From positions 80,726,981-80,790,980 of the forward strand of contig NC_088800.1 of the NCBI RefSeq assembly GCF_011386835.1: DNA of 64,000 nucleotides. The letters are read 5' to 3'. This document shows, one piece after another, positions 43,873-56,354 of this stretch (positions are counted from its first letter, which is position 1; every line of letters starts with the position of its first letter). The stretch is from Chrysemys picta bellii (taxonomy: Eukaryota > Chordata > Testudines > Emydidae). The position numbers were made by a program, and so were the translations under genes. Under the pieces are notes generated by a model. The model had not been told where the DNA came from. It saw nothing but the letters and a program-made list of their open reading frames with translations, and did not search any database.

Positions 43873-46800
43873 TTCTCCCCCTTCAGCTTGAACACCTCCC
43901 AGCTTGCGATCGCACGGCACGAGCACCGCGTGTTCCTAGTTCCTTATGATCCTCTGTGCTGTTGTTCGTCTCGATGCTCCTGATCGGACTGAGTGCGGCT
44001 GGCGGTTCTTCCCGCCCCTGGCACCTTGACTCCACAGCTCCTTTCCCCGCATCGAGAGATGCTTCAGAGACTCCACGAGGGAGAGGAGGGGATGGAGTTC
44101 TGCCCCCTTTGGCTCCTTCCTTCACTGTAAACCATTACACTAAGTGTCAGTATTAAGGCTCAGCAGCCTATCGATAAGCTAGCTCTGTCATACCGACTGC
44201 TTTGGTTTAGAATGGCCTGGCTGGCATAGGCCAGACCCAGCGCTACAGCTGTTTGAGTGACCCCGGTGCTCAGTCACACACCGTGAGCCCGTCCTCTGAG
44301 CTTGCGTTCCTTGCACCTCCGGGGAAAAGCCTGTGGTCAAAACGTCAGGAAAGGCAGGTCCGTTTGTGTCGGAAGCAGCCCCACCCGTCAGGTGTGTGCT
44401 TGGGTCACAGCACCAACAGCCCGCCAGCTGCCGGAGAAAAATGAGGGGAGTCTGCTGGGAGGGTGGCCAGGGTTTGGGCTCCGTTCTCCCAACCCACAGC
44501 CCCAGCAGGTCTCGGCCTTGGCTTGTTTTCAGGCTGTTACAGCCAGAGCGTTACAGATGTTCGTTAAACGCAGATTTCAACAAAACCTGCCCCGAAGGCC
44601 CATCTCCTCTCTTCCTATCATGCCCGTGCCCTGAGTAATGTGCTTCCAGGGACCGAGCTGCAGGGCCTGTCTACCCAAATCCATCCCAGCTACAGCCAGC
44701 CCCCTCCAGCCACTCTCCCCTTCTTCCCATCAACCACTGGGTGTGAGAGCTTCCCTGCCCCGTTCTGAGGGGGGAAGACAGAGCCCACGCTGGCTGCGAA
44801 CACACACAGCTCAGTCCAAAGGCAGCTCCCTGATTTCAGCTCCTCTCACCAGCCAACAGCTCCGGTTTTAATACTTTTATCTATGGCTACATTTTACTTT
44901 TCAAAGCTCTTCTCCAAAGTACGAGTCTCAGAACTCGCCTGTTCTCCAGACCACCCATATTGCAGCTTCCCAGGACAGCTTCCTGCCTGCTCCCAGCTCC
45001 TGAATGAGGATCACTCTTAAAAGTCCATTTAGCAACACTGCGCAGCATGAGACCACTGGAGTGAAGTAAAAGTGAGTGAGGGAATTGCGGGAATCCAGCG
45101 GTGGAGGTGCAGCATTAAACCAGTGTAGCTTGGCAAAGGCGGGGGGGAGAGAGTATCTCTCGTCCTGTAGGTCCTCGCTCATCTCCGCAGTGGCTACGGC
45201 CGTGCTAGCAACAGCAAGCACATACTTTCTCCCCTGTACGCCTCCTTGCTTCTGTACCCTGCATCACTGATTGACAAGACAACTCCTGCCTCAACTCTGA
45301 GACTAGGGCCTGTTCCAACACGAGCAGTTTCTAACTGAGCTTGGCTATCTAGTGTGGACAGGCCTAAATCACATTGGACTGTGCCCTTGACTCTGTAGGG
45401 AGCCAGGCTACTGCCTCTCTCAAATTGTGTCTAAACATGGCTCCTCGCTAGCTGTGCTTGTTTGGCCAGCTTGGTTAAGGGGTAGTGCCCCTCATGAGCG
45501 CTGCCCAGCACTCTGATGCCCTTTGCCCCAGGAATGCTCAGTGTAGTCTGGAAGGCTTGTGCAGAGTGGCGGCCATGCCTGACCCTGGTAGCATGCCAGG
45601 CCAATGGGGGAGTTTCTAGTCTGCTTTGACAATGGTTGGACAATCCACCTGACTTTCCTTTGTGACTGTGGAACCACTGGCTAAAGCAGGTTTGAAACTC
45701 ATTTCTGGTCTCTCCCGTCGGCCACCCATGTTGCCTCGGTCCCCAAGGATCTCCCGCCTTGCCAAGATGGCTGCCGCCAGCTTGGGACTTGGTGATTCTC
45801 GACAGGCCTCTTAGCTCTGCCTTCCTGGTGAGAGGAGCTGCTTGTGTCCCCCACAGATACCCAAAAAGCACATTGAGTTCTCAGCTTAGTTGGTGGCTGG
45901 GGGCTGTTTAAATAAGTCCCATCACCTCCCCAACCCTGCTCTCAAATTTCACCCAGAGCCGCATTGCTGAAACCCCTCACACTAGTGACTGTATTGGTGA
46001 TGCTAAGTAATGGGTCCCCCCAACCTCCAGTGGCCATGGCGGTGGTCTGCCTTCCAGCCGAGGAGGCCTAAATGTGACTCCCTCCCTCAGTGTTCTTTAA
46101 TCAGCCAGAGGGGACGCTGTTTAGTCAGAGGAAGCATTCCCTCCCTGCCCCAAATTCTGACCCACTCTGCAGGGCCTGAGCATGTTACTGGTAGATTCTG
46201 CTCATTCTGTTCTTGGAAGATGTCAAAGCTCTCTGCCTGATTCAGCTTCCGCTTATCCCTGTAGCTCCATTGGCTTCAATGTGGTTCCTCATTCTCACCA
46301 CCATGAGATCAAAACCAGGCCCAGGATGAACACTTGAGGGCCAAACTCTGATGGAGCTGGGGAAGGGGTGACTTCAGTGGGAGCTACAAGCAGCCAAGGG
46401 CAATGTGGTCTTTGGGCTGAACTCTGGAGCCCCACAAGCTCTGAGGGGACATGTCTCGCAGGCCAGTGGGGATGTTGGTGCTGTGACACAGGTTGCATCT
46501 GGCTCTAGATACTGCCAGGGGAGGGGTTGCTCACCTGCTGTGTTCCCTATACCATGGGGCCCTCCACATGCAGACCCAGCTTGCTCCGTCCTTGACCTTT
46601 CCTGGTCTTCTCACATCAGCAACCACCAGAAGAGAACATCCCTTTGTTCTTATGCTCCATCCCCGCCTGGTTGGGGGTGGAGGGTGTCTTCCCTCTGCTA
46701 GCTTTCCAACCCTGAATTCTCCGTTCAGATGGTGGAGCCTATGGGACACAGGCATGGGTAGCATGAAGTCCTTCAGCGTTGGGATTTCTCCTCCCTCACC

Positions 46801-48758
46801 TCACAAGAGTCCACTTGAATGTGACATTTCCAAGGAGGACACACCCCAGCCTGTGCTCCCTTGGAGTCTGGTGAGGGCTTCTTACTCCTAAATCACCTGA
46901 GCAAGGTGTGTTCTGTTCTCCTGTTGGAAAAGCCACTTCTCTCTCTCTCTCTCTCCCTTCGGCCATCTGGGCTCCGAGCTTCTTGCTACCCAACGAGCTA
47001 ATTGCTGCTGCTTTGTTCGCTTCTTTGGGTTATGATCAGTTACTTTAAGGGTGAGAAGTGAAGGTCACACACCTTTTCTCCATTTCGAGTTGTATGCCAG
47101 GGAGATGGAGGCTACAGGATGGTGCTGTAGATACCCATGGCCTGATGCCCTTTGTGGTACAGTTTCATTGAACTGAGCCTCAAAGAGATCCTGAGAGTGA
47201 TGCTCCCAGGGGGTTGAAGCCACCTTTTTTCTGCTGTGCACTTCCCCAATCCAGCCACTCTTCTCTTGAGGCTCAGTCTCTCTCTGCTTGGACCAGGAAC
47301 TCTCAGTGAGTTATTGGGATCTCTTTTTTTTTTTTTTTTAACCTCTGCATCTATCCAGATCCTGATTTCATAATGGTAGAGGAGGAAGTGTAACCACACA
47401 GATGTAGATATCATTAGGATGATGCTGTGCGGAGCTGGCTTGGAGGAAGGGTTGCAGCATGCTGATGGACAGCTTGGTGGTGTTTTTGGCCATGCATATG
47501 GCGGAGGTGGAGAGGGAAAACTGTGGTTGAAGTGGGGCCTGTCTTTTCCATCTTTTGACCCAGATGGTGTACATGGGTGAGGACATGGGGAAAGGCACTG
47601 TGGTATGTTTTCAAAGTGGAAGCACTTAGATAGTAGCTAGTATAAAAGGAGAGCAGGGAGAGAAGCGTGTAAACCAGTGGAATAGCAAGCCACGTAATAA
47701 GAGGTGGTATTGAAGAAATGGTAGATCCAGTGGGTTGGTCTGAACAGCTTTCTGCTTGTGCTCTAGTCCCATAATTATCCTGTACAGGGTCCCAAGGACT
47801 GAGGCAGAGAAGAAAACTGCTTAGAGGAAGAGAATCTTTTATTTGATGGGTTTCTTAGCCCATTATCCTTTCTCATGTGCACATACCCCAAGCGAAAGAC
47901 TGTAATTAGGGAAGCTTTGAATAGCCCATGTCAATTTCTTCTCTTGAGGAGATGTGCATAGTCCTATGAAAGTCCTGGGACCTGACTATGATGGATGAGA
48001 CACTGCCAGTAACAGACTTAGGCAAGATGTTTGTTCAAGCTAGCTGGTATTTTTTCTTTAAGGCTGGTATATCTTTATTTCCTACCTTACTGCAAACTCG
48101 TCATCCTGTGACCTCCATCTTCCTGGGTCAGTGGATCAGCTTAAAAGGATTTGCTTCAAGGTGTGCCAGGACTAATGGATCAGCAGAATCTGAACTTGTG
48201 GGAACGGATCTGTCAGTGAAGGTTTGTGACAGGGGATCTTCGGATGATGCATCTTGGCCCACTTTTCTGGACCTACATACTGCCCTTAAAAGCTAACTAG
48301 ACATGCAGTTTCACTGGGATGAAATGGAGCCACAGATACCAGCTGTAGCCAAAACAAAAATCCAGTGTTACAAGAAATGAGCTCCTCTGGGGAGGACATA
48401 AACACCGTGCATGGAGGGGTGATTGGGACCACCCTTTGGTGTATATTTTTAAAACTTCTAAGAACCTCTAACAGGCCAAATAAGTGTTTGTTTTGCTGAA
48501 CTTGTTCTAAAATATTATTTAACACCTAAACAAAGGGTCTCGTACAAACATTTGTTATATACTGACCCTTGTAAGAGCAGGTGCGTTCTGAAGCAGACAC
48601 ATCTCCAAAGAGGGACTGAAGCTTTGTTTTTAATGTTTTTCTGCTGTGCACAAGGTATGCGCTCTAAAGTCAGTTGTTCAAGGGGGCAGAAGAGCAGCTG
48701 GCTCTGTGCCCATCTGTGCAGCTTCTCCATCCCATCAGACTGCTGCGCTCCCAACTGG

Positions 48759-48764
48759 AATAAA
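48759..48764 (+). terminator. MPRIP: Candidate proximal poly(A) signal
   Basis: AATAAA lies in ggaataaacattgc within the presumed 3' UTR. No strong downstream GU element is obvious, so it is a weak candidate. Confidence 0.35.
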
Positions 48765-49375
48765 CATTGCAATAACTGAGACTTCCAGAGGTCAAGAACA
48801 AAAAAGCTGTGGCGCAAGCACGCACTTCTGTTCTCTCTGATGTGCTGGCAGAGGCCTCATTGCCGTTTTGATGGGCACCTACCTGAGCTGGGAGGAGCCG
48901 TCGTCGAAGTATTAGGCAGTGTGTTCACCTCTACTCCACCCCCAGTAAACACAGAGATCTACCACAGGTAAAAAAAAGTCTTAGCTGAGTGCAAGGTTCT
49001 GTGGTTCACCCCAGTTCTGCCTTCTGCTTCAGGCTTCATCTTTCTCCATGAGGCTAGAAATCCGTGTTTCTCAGATTGAACTGAGGAGGAGGGTGCCCCT
49101 TTGCCCAAGACACTTTCTGATTCCATCTGCATCTTCCTGTGTGTGTGTATGTGAGAGAGAGAGAGAGAGAGACAGCAGAGGATTTTCCAATTCACTTTTC
49201 CTCCGGCTGTGTTCCAGGCACCCTTCATACACGACAGGGCAAATTGGCATGGTAGCTGTCTCGCTTGCAGTGCTCCTGAAGGGAACAGTATATACAGTGT
49301 GTGAATACATATATATTGCAAGCAGCTGCATTTTATAAAGTCCTACACTATGAAAAGTACGAGAATGTGAGGTCT

Positions 49376-49381
49376 AATAAA
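49376..49381 (+). terminator. MPRIP: Candidate proximal poly(A) signal
   Basis: AATAAA lies in ctaataaaaccaag, followed by U-rich sequence (gttttgtcttttgtgg) about 60 bp on. Use is unproven. Confidence 0.35.
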
Positions 49382-51916
49382 ACCAAGTTCAAAATAGCCG
49401 TAGAAACGTATAAACTTTCTAATTGCTTCCAAAGTTTTGTCTTTTGTGGAGAATTTTTCAGCCATTTTTTTTCTTTCTGGAAACAATTAGATTTAAGTCC
49501 TTTTTAACTGTGATTTCCCCCCCCCTATCCATCTAAGAGAGGGAGCAATTTTTTTTTCCCATTTGCTTCAAAAGCAGAATTTGTGCTGATGTGCAAAACA
49601 CAACAAGGCTATTTTTCTGTAACCGGTTGAATGGAGTGCATTTAAGCAGTCCTAAGCATTGTAAAATGTGTCACTTTTGTAACAACTATATACTTGATTG
49701 GAATTCCACTAGACCTTTGCATTTTTGTGGTTCATATACAGTACTTAGTTTGTTGTGAACACTTAAGCACATGCACGCTCAGTGTAGCTTGCCTTTACTT
49801 TGTAATTTTTTCCATTTTTTAAAAAAAAAAGCTTTGTTATTCTCTTTAAAATAATTTAAAACCTGTATAGTATTCAAAGCACGCAATGTAAATATTTATT
49901 ACTCAGAAGTTAGCGGAGGGTTTTTGTGTGTGTGTGACTAAGTTCTGTTTTTTGGGGTTTTTTGTTTTTTTTTTAATCTTGTTCTAATACAGATGTCCCT
50001 TTTGGGATTGGAAGAGATTTGAGTGTAAGATGCTGAACCTACCCTGTGTCCTCTTATTAGAATGTTTTTTGATGACTGTTATAAATATCTTTTAAAATTC
50101 TCTGACCTGTACCTTTAGCTTTGAAGATACCTGTCCAAAGAATGTGTCCAGTCTGTTTGAGAACTGTTAATCCTAAAGCGCTATAAATTGTTTTTTCCAT
50201 TGAGAATTCAGTAATCTTGTATTTGATAGTGGCATTAACACCCTGTGAATGTGCAAAATTGCTATCTATATATAGAAGTAGTAACTACTGTGTGACTAGA
50301 GCATACACAGATATCCTTGCACGATAACTTAGGACTGTTGCAGTGAGTGAACTAAGGTTCCAGGATCCTAGTGTATAATTGTCTAACTCACTTATGCATC
50401 AGCATTGAAACTACTCTGTAAGGCTACATGGAATTTACAAGGGAACTATCTCCTAGCTGTGCAGTTACATATTGTACAACAGCATGGAAGTTTACTGTAA
50501 CTTACAATGATATGTAAGTAACTGTTTAAAATATAACTTTCAATACATCGTAGTTACTACTGAGTTGCACTTATGATGTGATCCCTACCACTGTAATACA
50601 GAGCATTTCTTAAAAGTGGCTGCAGAAATATTGTTGTGTGACTGGGGAAGGACACTGAAGAGACACGAGGGCTGAAAACAAAGCTGTCAGCTCTAGTGGT
50701 TTAACTTGCTGCAGCCTGCACTTTAAGAGACTACTAGAGGAGAATGAGGGGGCAGCAGGCATTAGCAGAAACCTGACTAGCCTTTGAATTGGTACCAACA
50801 GCACTAACCCTCCTGGCCACTGACATTAGTTTAGTGCAATCACAAGCAATTCTTTCATCACCCTTCCTGTCTACCCTACACATGAACGTGTGCTGGATGG
50901 GGCAGGAACACTGACTCTTTGCTCTAATCTAGAGAGCAAAGTATGTTGTAAAATACTGAAGACTTTGACTTGTAGCAAATAGATGAGGATTTAGTCTTTG
51001 ATACACATTCACCCTTTTGGGACCTGGAGTTTTGGGTTGACTTGAGATTTTAAACTTTGAGGGTGGGGGGCAACAGAGGGAAGCTATGTATTTGAATGAT
51101 AACTGTGAAGTGGCAATAGACACCCTCACTTCACACCACCAACCCAATCAGAATTGAGGGACTGCCTTAGCTCTGTCCTGTGCATGCCTTCAATCAGCGG
51201 CCCCAGTCCAGGGAGATGAGTTCCCGACTCAAATGCACACACCCTCCACTACCAGCTGAGTTGCAAGAGCTTCAGTCCCTGGTGGAGATGGAAATAGAAA
51301 TCATGATTAGTTGTGGTTTATGGTGAACACCCAAGAGTCAACCACAACATCTCCAGTTCCTGTGATGATGCAAGACAGAGAGAGCCACCTGTCCAACCTG
51401 CAACCTGACTGCATGGTGTTAATGGCAGCAGATCAAACCTAGAAGATTGTGTAACTTACTTCCTGGGTTGCTACTGTGGTGGTGAGAGACTTGTGCACCT
51501 GCCTCAGAACTAGCACAAAACAAGGGTGGTGACCAGGGAGAAGTGGCAGCTGTGTTCCATCAGGCTGCAGGTCTGAATGGTGTGCATAAGGGGAGGGTTC
51601 CACACACCTCACGCAGCAATGGAGTGATGTGTCAGACCTGATCCATTTCCTCTTGCAAAGGTGAATGCACACGCCTTTTGAGGCCCCTGTGATACTGAGT
51701 ATGAGTGGAATCTTTTTTTCTCTCTTTCTCCCCCCCCCCTTTGCTTTTATTTCAGTGCTTTAAAAAAAAAGCCGCTATTCACTGTAATAGAAGCATCACT
51801 TTGGTCACAATATTTATTCCTTACAAATCTTGTGTGACATGCTAGGTTCCCATGGATGTAGCTGATAATTTTTATTTTGTAAATATAATTACTTAACTTT
51901 ACATAAACTATATCGT

Positions 51917-51922
51917 AATAAA
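51917..51922 (+). terminator. MPRIP: Likely distal MPRIP poly(A) signal
   Basis: AATAAA in cgtaataaactatttttg is followed within 25-50 bp by the GU-rich tgctgtgtagtgaggtgct. The AT-rich UTR character stops just after it, which supports this as the main 3' end. Confidence 0.65.
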
Positions 51923-51945
51923 CTATTTTTGCACCACCCTTTGCA

Positions 51946-54702
51946 TGCTGTGTAGTGAGGTGCTTGTTTGGACATGGTCATCTACATGGAAAGGAGACGC
52001 AGGCTTTCGAGTTAGCCACTTACTACAGTCCTACCACCATCTACATTTTCTTTAATAGATACCCATTGCTGTTCAAAGCATTGTGAAGCTAATACTCCTG
52101 ACTGTTGTGGTGGAGAACTGCCTACAGCTGGTACAGCGTGGATATCGGCAGTGGCAGATTCCTTCCAGACCTTTGCCAGTGTACCCTAGCCTGCTCTAGA
52201 AGGACCAAACTAAGAGTAAGTGGGTAGACCAGGGATTGGCAACCTTTGGCACACGGCTCGCCAGGGTAAGCACCCTGGCGGGCCGGGCTAGTTTGTTTAC
52301 CCGCCGTGGCCGCAGTTTTGGCTGATTGCGGCTCCCACTGGCTGCTCCAAGCCAATGGAGGCTGCGGGAAGCGACGCGGGCCGAGGGATGTGCTGGCCGC
52401 CCTTCCCGCAGCCCCCATTGGCCTGGAGCAGCGAACCGCGGCCAGTGGGCGCCATGATCAGCCGAACCTGCGGACGCAGCAGGTAAACAAACCGGCCCAG
52501 CCCACCACGGTGCTTACCCTGGAGGGACGTGTGCCAAAGGTTGCCGATCCCTGGGGTAGACTAATCTCTTTTTGCTTTTACTGGTTGGGGCCTCTGGCCT
52601 AAGGCTTACCATAAATGGCAAATGAGGATTTTGTGGTGTTCTTAATAGTGCTAATCACTATACTTATTATAACAGGACATTGGCAACACACTAGTGGGAC
52701 TTTTAGCCATAGAGGCTTCCAGCACTTCACCTATTTTACAAAGATTAAGGCATTTTTAACCAGACATGGGGAAACAGACAACCCATGAACTTGTAAGAGT
52801 CTGTATCAAAATTCACTCACTGTGTGCCCCAAATTTAACCTACCCTAAAGTATGAGGGGAAGGTTAATTTCCCAGAATATTCAGAATATCTCATTATATT
52901 TGCTGACAATACCACAGCTCTTAAGCTCTATTCTGAATGTTATTTTCTGTTAATTACTGGTTCAGTGGTAAAGCTCTGAAGCCCAATCTAAACTGAAGTT
53001 GTGGTAAGTGTGGAATAACAGTTAACTGTGAGACCTAAAAATAGCCACAGTAACTTGAAGAGCCAAGAAGAGAAGAGGGAAACGGTCTTTTACAACCAAG
53101 AACGAGTCAAACACCACAGCTTGAACTGTATGTGGCAAAGGCTGTTACTGGGACTGCAAGATTTGATGCTTTACAAACTTTACGCTGCAGTTAGTTTTAC
53201 AATCAAGCCCTCCTTATAGCACTGTGGCATAAGGACATGAACCCTCTGACATTCCAGCTCCCTGTTTCAAGTGTATAGGCTGATATGTCTAAAACAAATC
53301 GCTGTGTTCCGTTCTTATTCTATGTCAACGCCACAAGAGCTCTCATTAAGAGCCAAGGATGTAATGAGTATGGAAACTGAACTAGCCTCTTAACCTGAGG
53401 GGAGAATCAGGTACATTAAGCAGGGGAGAGCTTACACCTGCATAGGCATAACAGCTTCTGTTGCCTGTCACAGCATCTTCAAGAGCAGTAACCTGCTTTC
53501 CGCTAGACATGAAATGGCTTTGTTTTCAGGAAGTCAAGAATCCACCCTGACCTCTGAATTTCATTTAGGAGACTGCCACCATAAATGGAGGAGGGAGGCA
53601 GATGATTTTAAAAGCCTACAGGGACATGACACCTAGTATCCGCAAGAAAATGCGGGGGAGGCTTGCACAGGGGAGAACTTGCCCCAGCTAGAAAACTGCC
53701 AATCTATCTCGAAGATTAAAATGGGAATAGTGGTGTCCTATATTCTCTAGTGCCAAGCCACATTGGGCAATTGATATGGATGGGGTTACGCTGCTTTTCT
53801 TGTATAGGAACGGAGCAAGCAGCCTGTCCCCTACGTGCACTGGGGTTTCCTTTTGCAGCTCCTTTCCCTGAGAGGCAGCAACTCCGCTACAGTCAGTTTC
53901 TCAACACTTTGCACTCCAAGTATTTCTCTCACACTACTGGGCTGTTACGAGGGCCAGCCTGGACTTGTTTTTCTGCAGATTGCCATATCTACTCTCCGGC
54001 CCCACCAGGGCACTTTTTCTAGGATTCTATTATGCTGCAGCTACTGAGAAAGTGAACAGACTAGAGGGAGGCTAATCAACATTCAAAATAAATGTTAAAA
54101 TTCCTGACTTCTCAATCAAGTTTTCCATAACAAACCTTGTCTTACGTATTTTAAAGGTTAAATGGCTAATACACTTTCCACTCCTAATAAAGTAACATAC
54201 CCAGTTCAGTCCATGTGTGAATTATAGCTTTGTGCAGAGCCCCTTTACCCAATTCTTTTAGAACTAGTGACGAGGAAGATTTGCACTCTTATACTGCCAT
54301 GCATGAAATAAACAAGTAGTTTCCCAGCAAGGATCAGCCATACCAGAAATAGTATATCATTCTGTAATGTCACTAGGGGTAACCAGTAAGTGGCTATTTC
54401 ACTGTCAAAATATCCAGTACTCTTCAACATTCCAAACTTTGCCTTCTTCCAGTGCATGGCAGTGGCCATTATCTTTTGAACTCCAGCACTACAGCTGGCC
54501 CTTCTACTACACCACTACTTACCAAGGAGTTTAGAGTGATGCACTTTCATTTAGTACACAGTGAGGTTTTCACTGAAAAGTACAGAACTCCTCACCCTTG
54601 TATGATGCTATAGTCTTTGTAGCTATAACAAAATTAAATGACAAATAGCATTTTTCTAGCAAGTGTCTCTGTAAGGACCCTTCCAGCTCCAAAAAGCTGC
54701 TG
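51946..54702 (-). other. PLD6 3' UTR and/or MPRIP-PLD6 intergenic region
   Basis: The convergent genes MPRIP(+) and PLD6(-) face each other here. It holds the hAT-like element at 52230-52553. I could not find a convincing minus-strand AATAAA close to the PLD6 stop. The nearest minus-strand hexamers are near 51811-51877, inside the MPRIP 3' end, so the PLD6 3' limit is unresolved. No other gene is supported. Confidence 0.55.
52230..52553. mobile_element. Non-autonomous hAT-like DNA transposon with 8-bp TSD
   Basis: The element starts CAGGGATTGGCAACC and ends with its inverse GGTTGCCGATCCCTG. The terminal repeats extend about 26 bp with one mismatch. It is flanked by perfect 8-bp duplications GGGTAGAC (52222-52229 and 52554-52561), the hAT hallmark. 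The interior is GC-rich, itself largely palindromic (gcagcccccattggcc against ggccaatggaggctgc), and non-coding. Confidence 0.92.
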
Positions 54703-56354
54703 TCATTTCTGTTCCTTTTCAGTGGGGAAAAATGTGTAATTAGCTGGATTGTACTCTTCCCAAATCCTTTCAAACTCTGCCAGGAATGGCTCCACATACT
54801 CCGCATCCTCCACAATCAGCACGTTCTCACGGTTGTTCTGGATAGCTTGAGTGGTCCAGTTGAGGGAACCAGTGATGAGCATCTTTTTGTCTACAATAGC
54901 AAATTTGTGATGCATGTAGCCACTCTCCTGGTCGTGACGCACCTGAATCCCTGCAAAATGAGGAGAACCTTTTCAATGCTTCCTCTTCAAGGTAAAAAGC
55001 TTTCTTATGACCAAAAGCTACCCTGCAAAGTGTCCTAAGAGACTGGCTCAGAACCTGATGCCCTTAACTTAAAAAAAAAAAAAATAATCAACATGAGTGT
55101 TTGATGCCATTCCTCACCACACCAACAACAGGAGAGGGAAACACTGAGCCCTGTGGTCATCTTGCCACATGTCTGTCCCTTGTGACAATAGGTGTTTGCT
55201 TCTCTATTAACAGTCTGCAAGGACAGGAAGCTTGGCTAAGCTTGTTCCAGTGTACCTGCCTCTTCTAACAGGCCACAGGGGAGACCAGGTGGATGGCTCA
55301 TAGGGGTCCAGGGGGCTGCACCTGAGCAATCACCCTCTTCTTTAATGTGGAAGATCACCTAGCTCCTCCCATCTTCCTCAGGGCTGGGCCGGGCTCCCCC
55401 AATGTCTCCCCCAGCTGCCCTGTGTCAGTCTTTCCCCTGGCACGTACACCATCCCCATAGCTGCTCCCTACAGTGCCTCCATGGGGGTCCTACCTCCTTC
55501 AGCCCCACCTACTCCCTGCGCTGTTCCTTGGCTTCCCTTCTGCCTTCTACATCCCTGACCTGCTTCGCTTCCCTTCCCTTCCCCTCCCTCTGTCCCTGGC
55601 TCCCTCATCTTCCCTCCCCCACCCCTCCTGCCCTGACCTCCATCTTCTCTTCCACCCCCACCTCATCTTCCCTGCCCCTCCCCTCCTGCCCTGACCTCCA
55701 TCTTCTCTTCCACCTCCACCTCATCTTCCCTGCCCCTCCCCTCCTGCCCTGACCTCCATCTTCTCTTCCACCCCCACCTCATCTTCCCTGCCCCTCCCCT
55801 CCTGCCCTGACCTCCATCTTCTCTTCCACCGCCACCTCATCTTCCCTGCCCCTCCCCTCCTGCCCTGACCTCCATCTTCTCTTCCACCGCCACCTCATCT
55901 TCCCTGCCCCTCCCCTCCTCCTGCCACCTCCCCCGCCTCGCCCCTCACCCGCCTGCCGCAGGCGGCCGATCTGCGAGCCGGTGAGCACCATGTAGTCGGA
56001 GTCGGTGACGAGGCGCACGCGCACGCCCCGGCGGTGCAGCAGCTGCACGGCGCGGCCCAGCTGCGGGCTGGAGAAGGCGAAGAGACAGAGCTCCAGGGAG
56101 CGGCGCGCCGAGAGCAGGCGGCGCAGCAGGCGGGCGAGCGGGCTGTCGCCGTGCGGCAGCGGGCAGAGGCAGGGCGCGGGGCCCGGCTCGCCCAGCAGCG
56201 CCGCGGTGCAGGTGACCGGCGACGGGAAGAAGAGCACCTCGCGCCGCGGGGCCCGGGGCCGCCGCCACCACCCGCGCACCAGCAGCGCCAGCCCGAGCCC
56301 CAGGGCCGCGCCGCCCGCCCAGCGCCATGGCAACGCCTCGAGGCCCGGCCACAT
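54703..56354 (-). CDS. PLD6: PLD6 (mitochondrial phospholipase D / Zucchini), two exons
   Basis: The exons are 56354-55949 and 54950-54703, joining within a glycine codon (GCG G|GG ATT). The product is about 217 aa. It has an N-terminal membrane anchor ([17 protein letters not shown], residues 14-30), a Cys/His cluster (C49, C62, C64, H68, C90) where the family has a zinc-binding insert, [20 protein letters not shown], and one HKD motif H149-x-K151-x4-D156 in [20 protein letters not shown] followed by [16 protein letters not shown]6 dimerises at the mitochondrial outer membrane. The family acts in primary piRNA processing and is reported to hydrolyse cardiolipin. The C-terminus ([12 protein letters not shown]) is about 35 residues shorter than in human. 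The ATG at 56352-56354 is the only in-frame start before the anchor. Confidence 0.95.
54951..55948 (-). other. PLD6: PLD6 intron with polypurine minisatellite
   Basis: This is the single intron, about 1 kb, with donor g|gtgagg (minus strand, at 55948-55947) and acceptor cattttgcag. The 58-bp tandem array (55628-55920) fills the donor side and a poly-A run lies at 55072-55084. Confidence 0.9.
55628..55920. repeat. 58-bp minisatellite, five copies, polypyrimidine on + strand
   Basis: The unit 'ctgacctccatcttctcttc' plus the following cacctcatcttccctgcccc region recurs every 58 bp at 55631, 55689, 55747, 55805 and 55863 with single-base variants. On the PLD6 sense strand it is almost pure purine (G/A). 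It ends about 30 bp before the PLD6 splice donor. Confidence 0.93.

Larger units (their letters stand above)
43873..51945 (+). other. MPRIP: MPRIP 3' UTR (about 8 kb)
   Basis: No splice-supported coding follows the TAG at 43870. The first part (to about 47.6 kb) is GC-moderate, and the last 2.5 kb is AT-rich with U-runs, typical of a conserved long 3' UTR. Simple repeats lie at 46937-46957 (CT) and 49140-49171 (GT then GA). Candidate poly(A) signals are AATAAA at 48759, 49376 and 51917. The 3' limit is inferred, not shown. Confidence 0.65.

Noticed and set aside
55779..55948. Extension of the PLD6 exon 1 frame into RWRWKRR-type repeats
   Set aside because: This is read-through of the intron donor into the 58-bp minisatellite. 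The donor ggcgg|gtgagg and the matching second exon restore the known PLD6 sequence.
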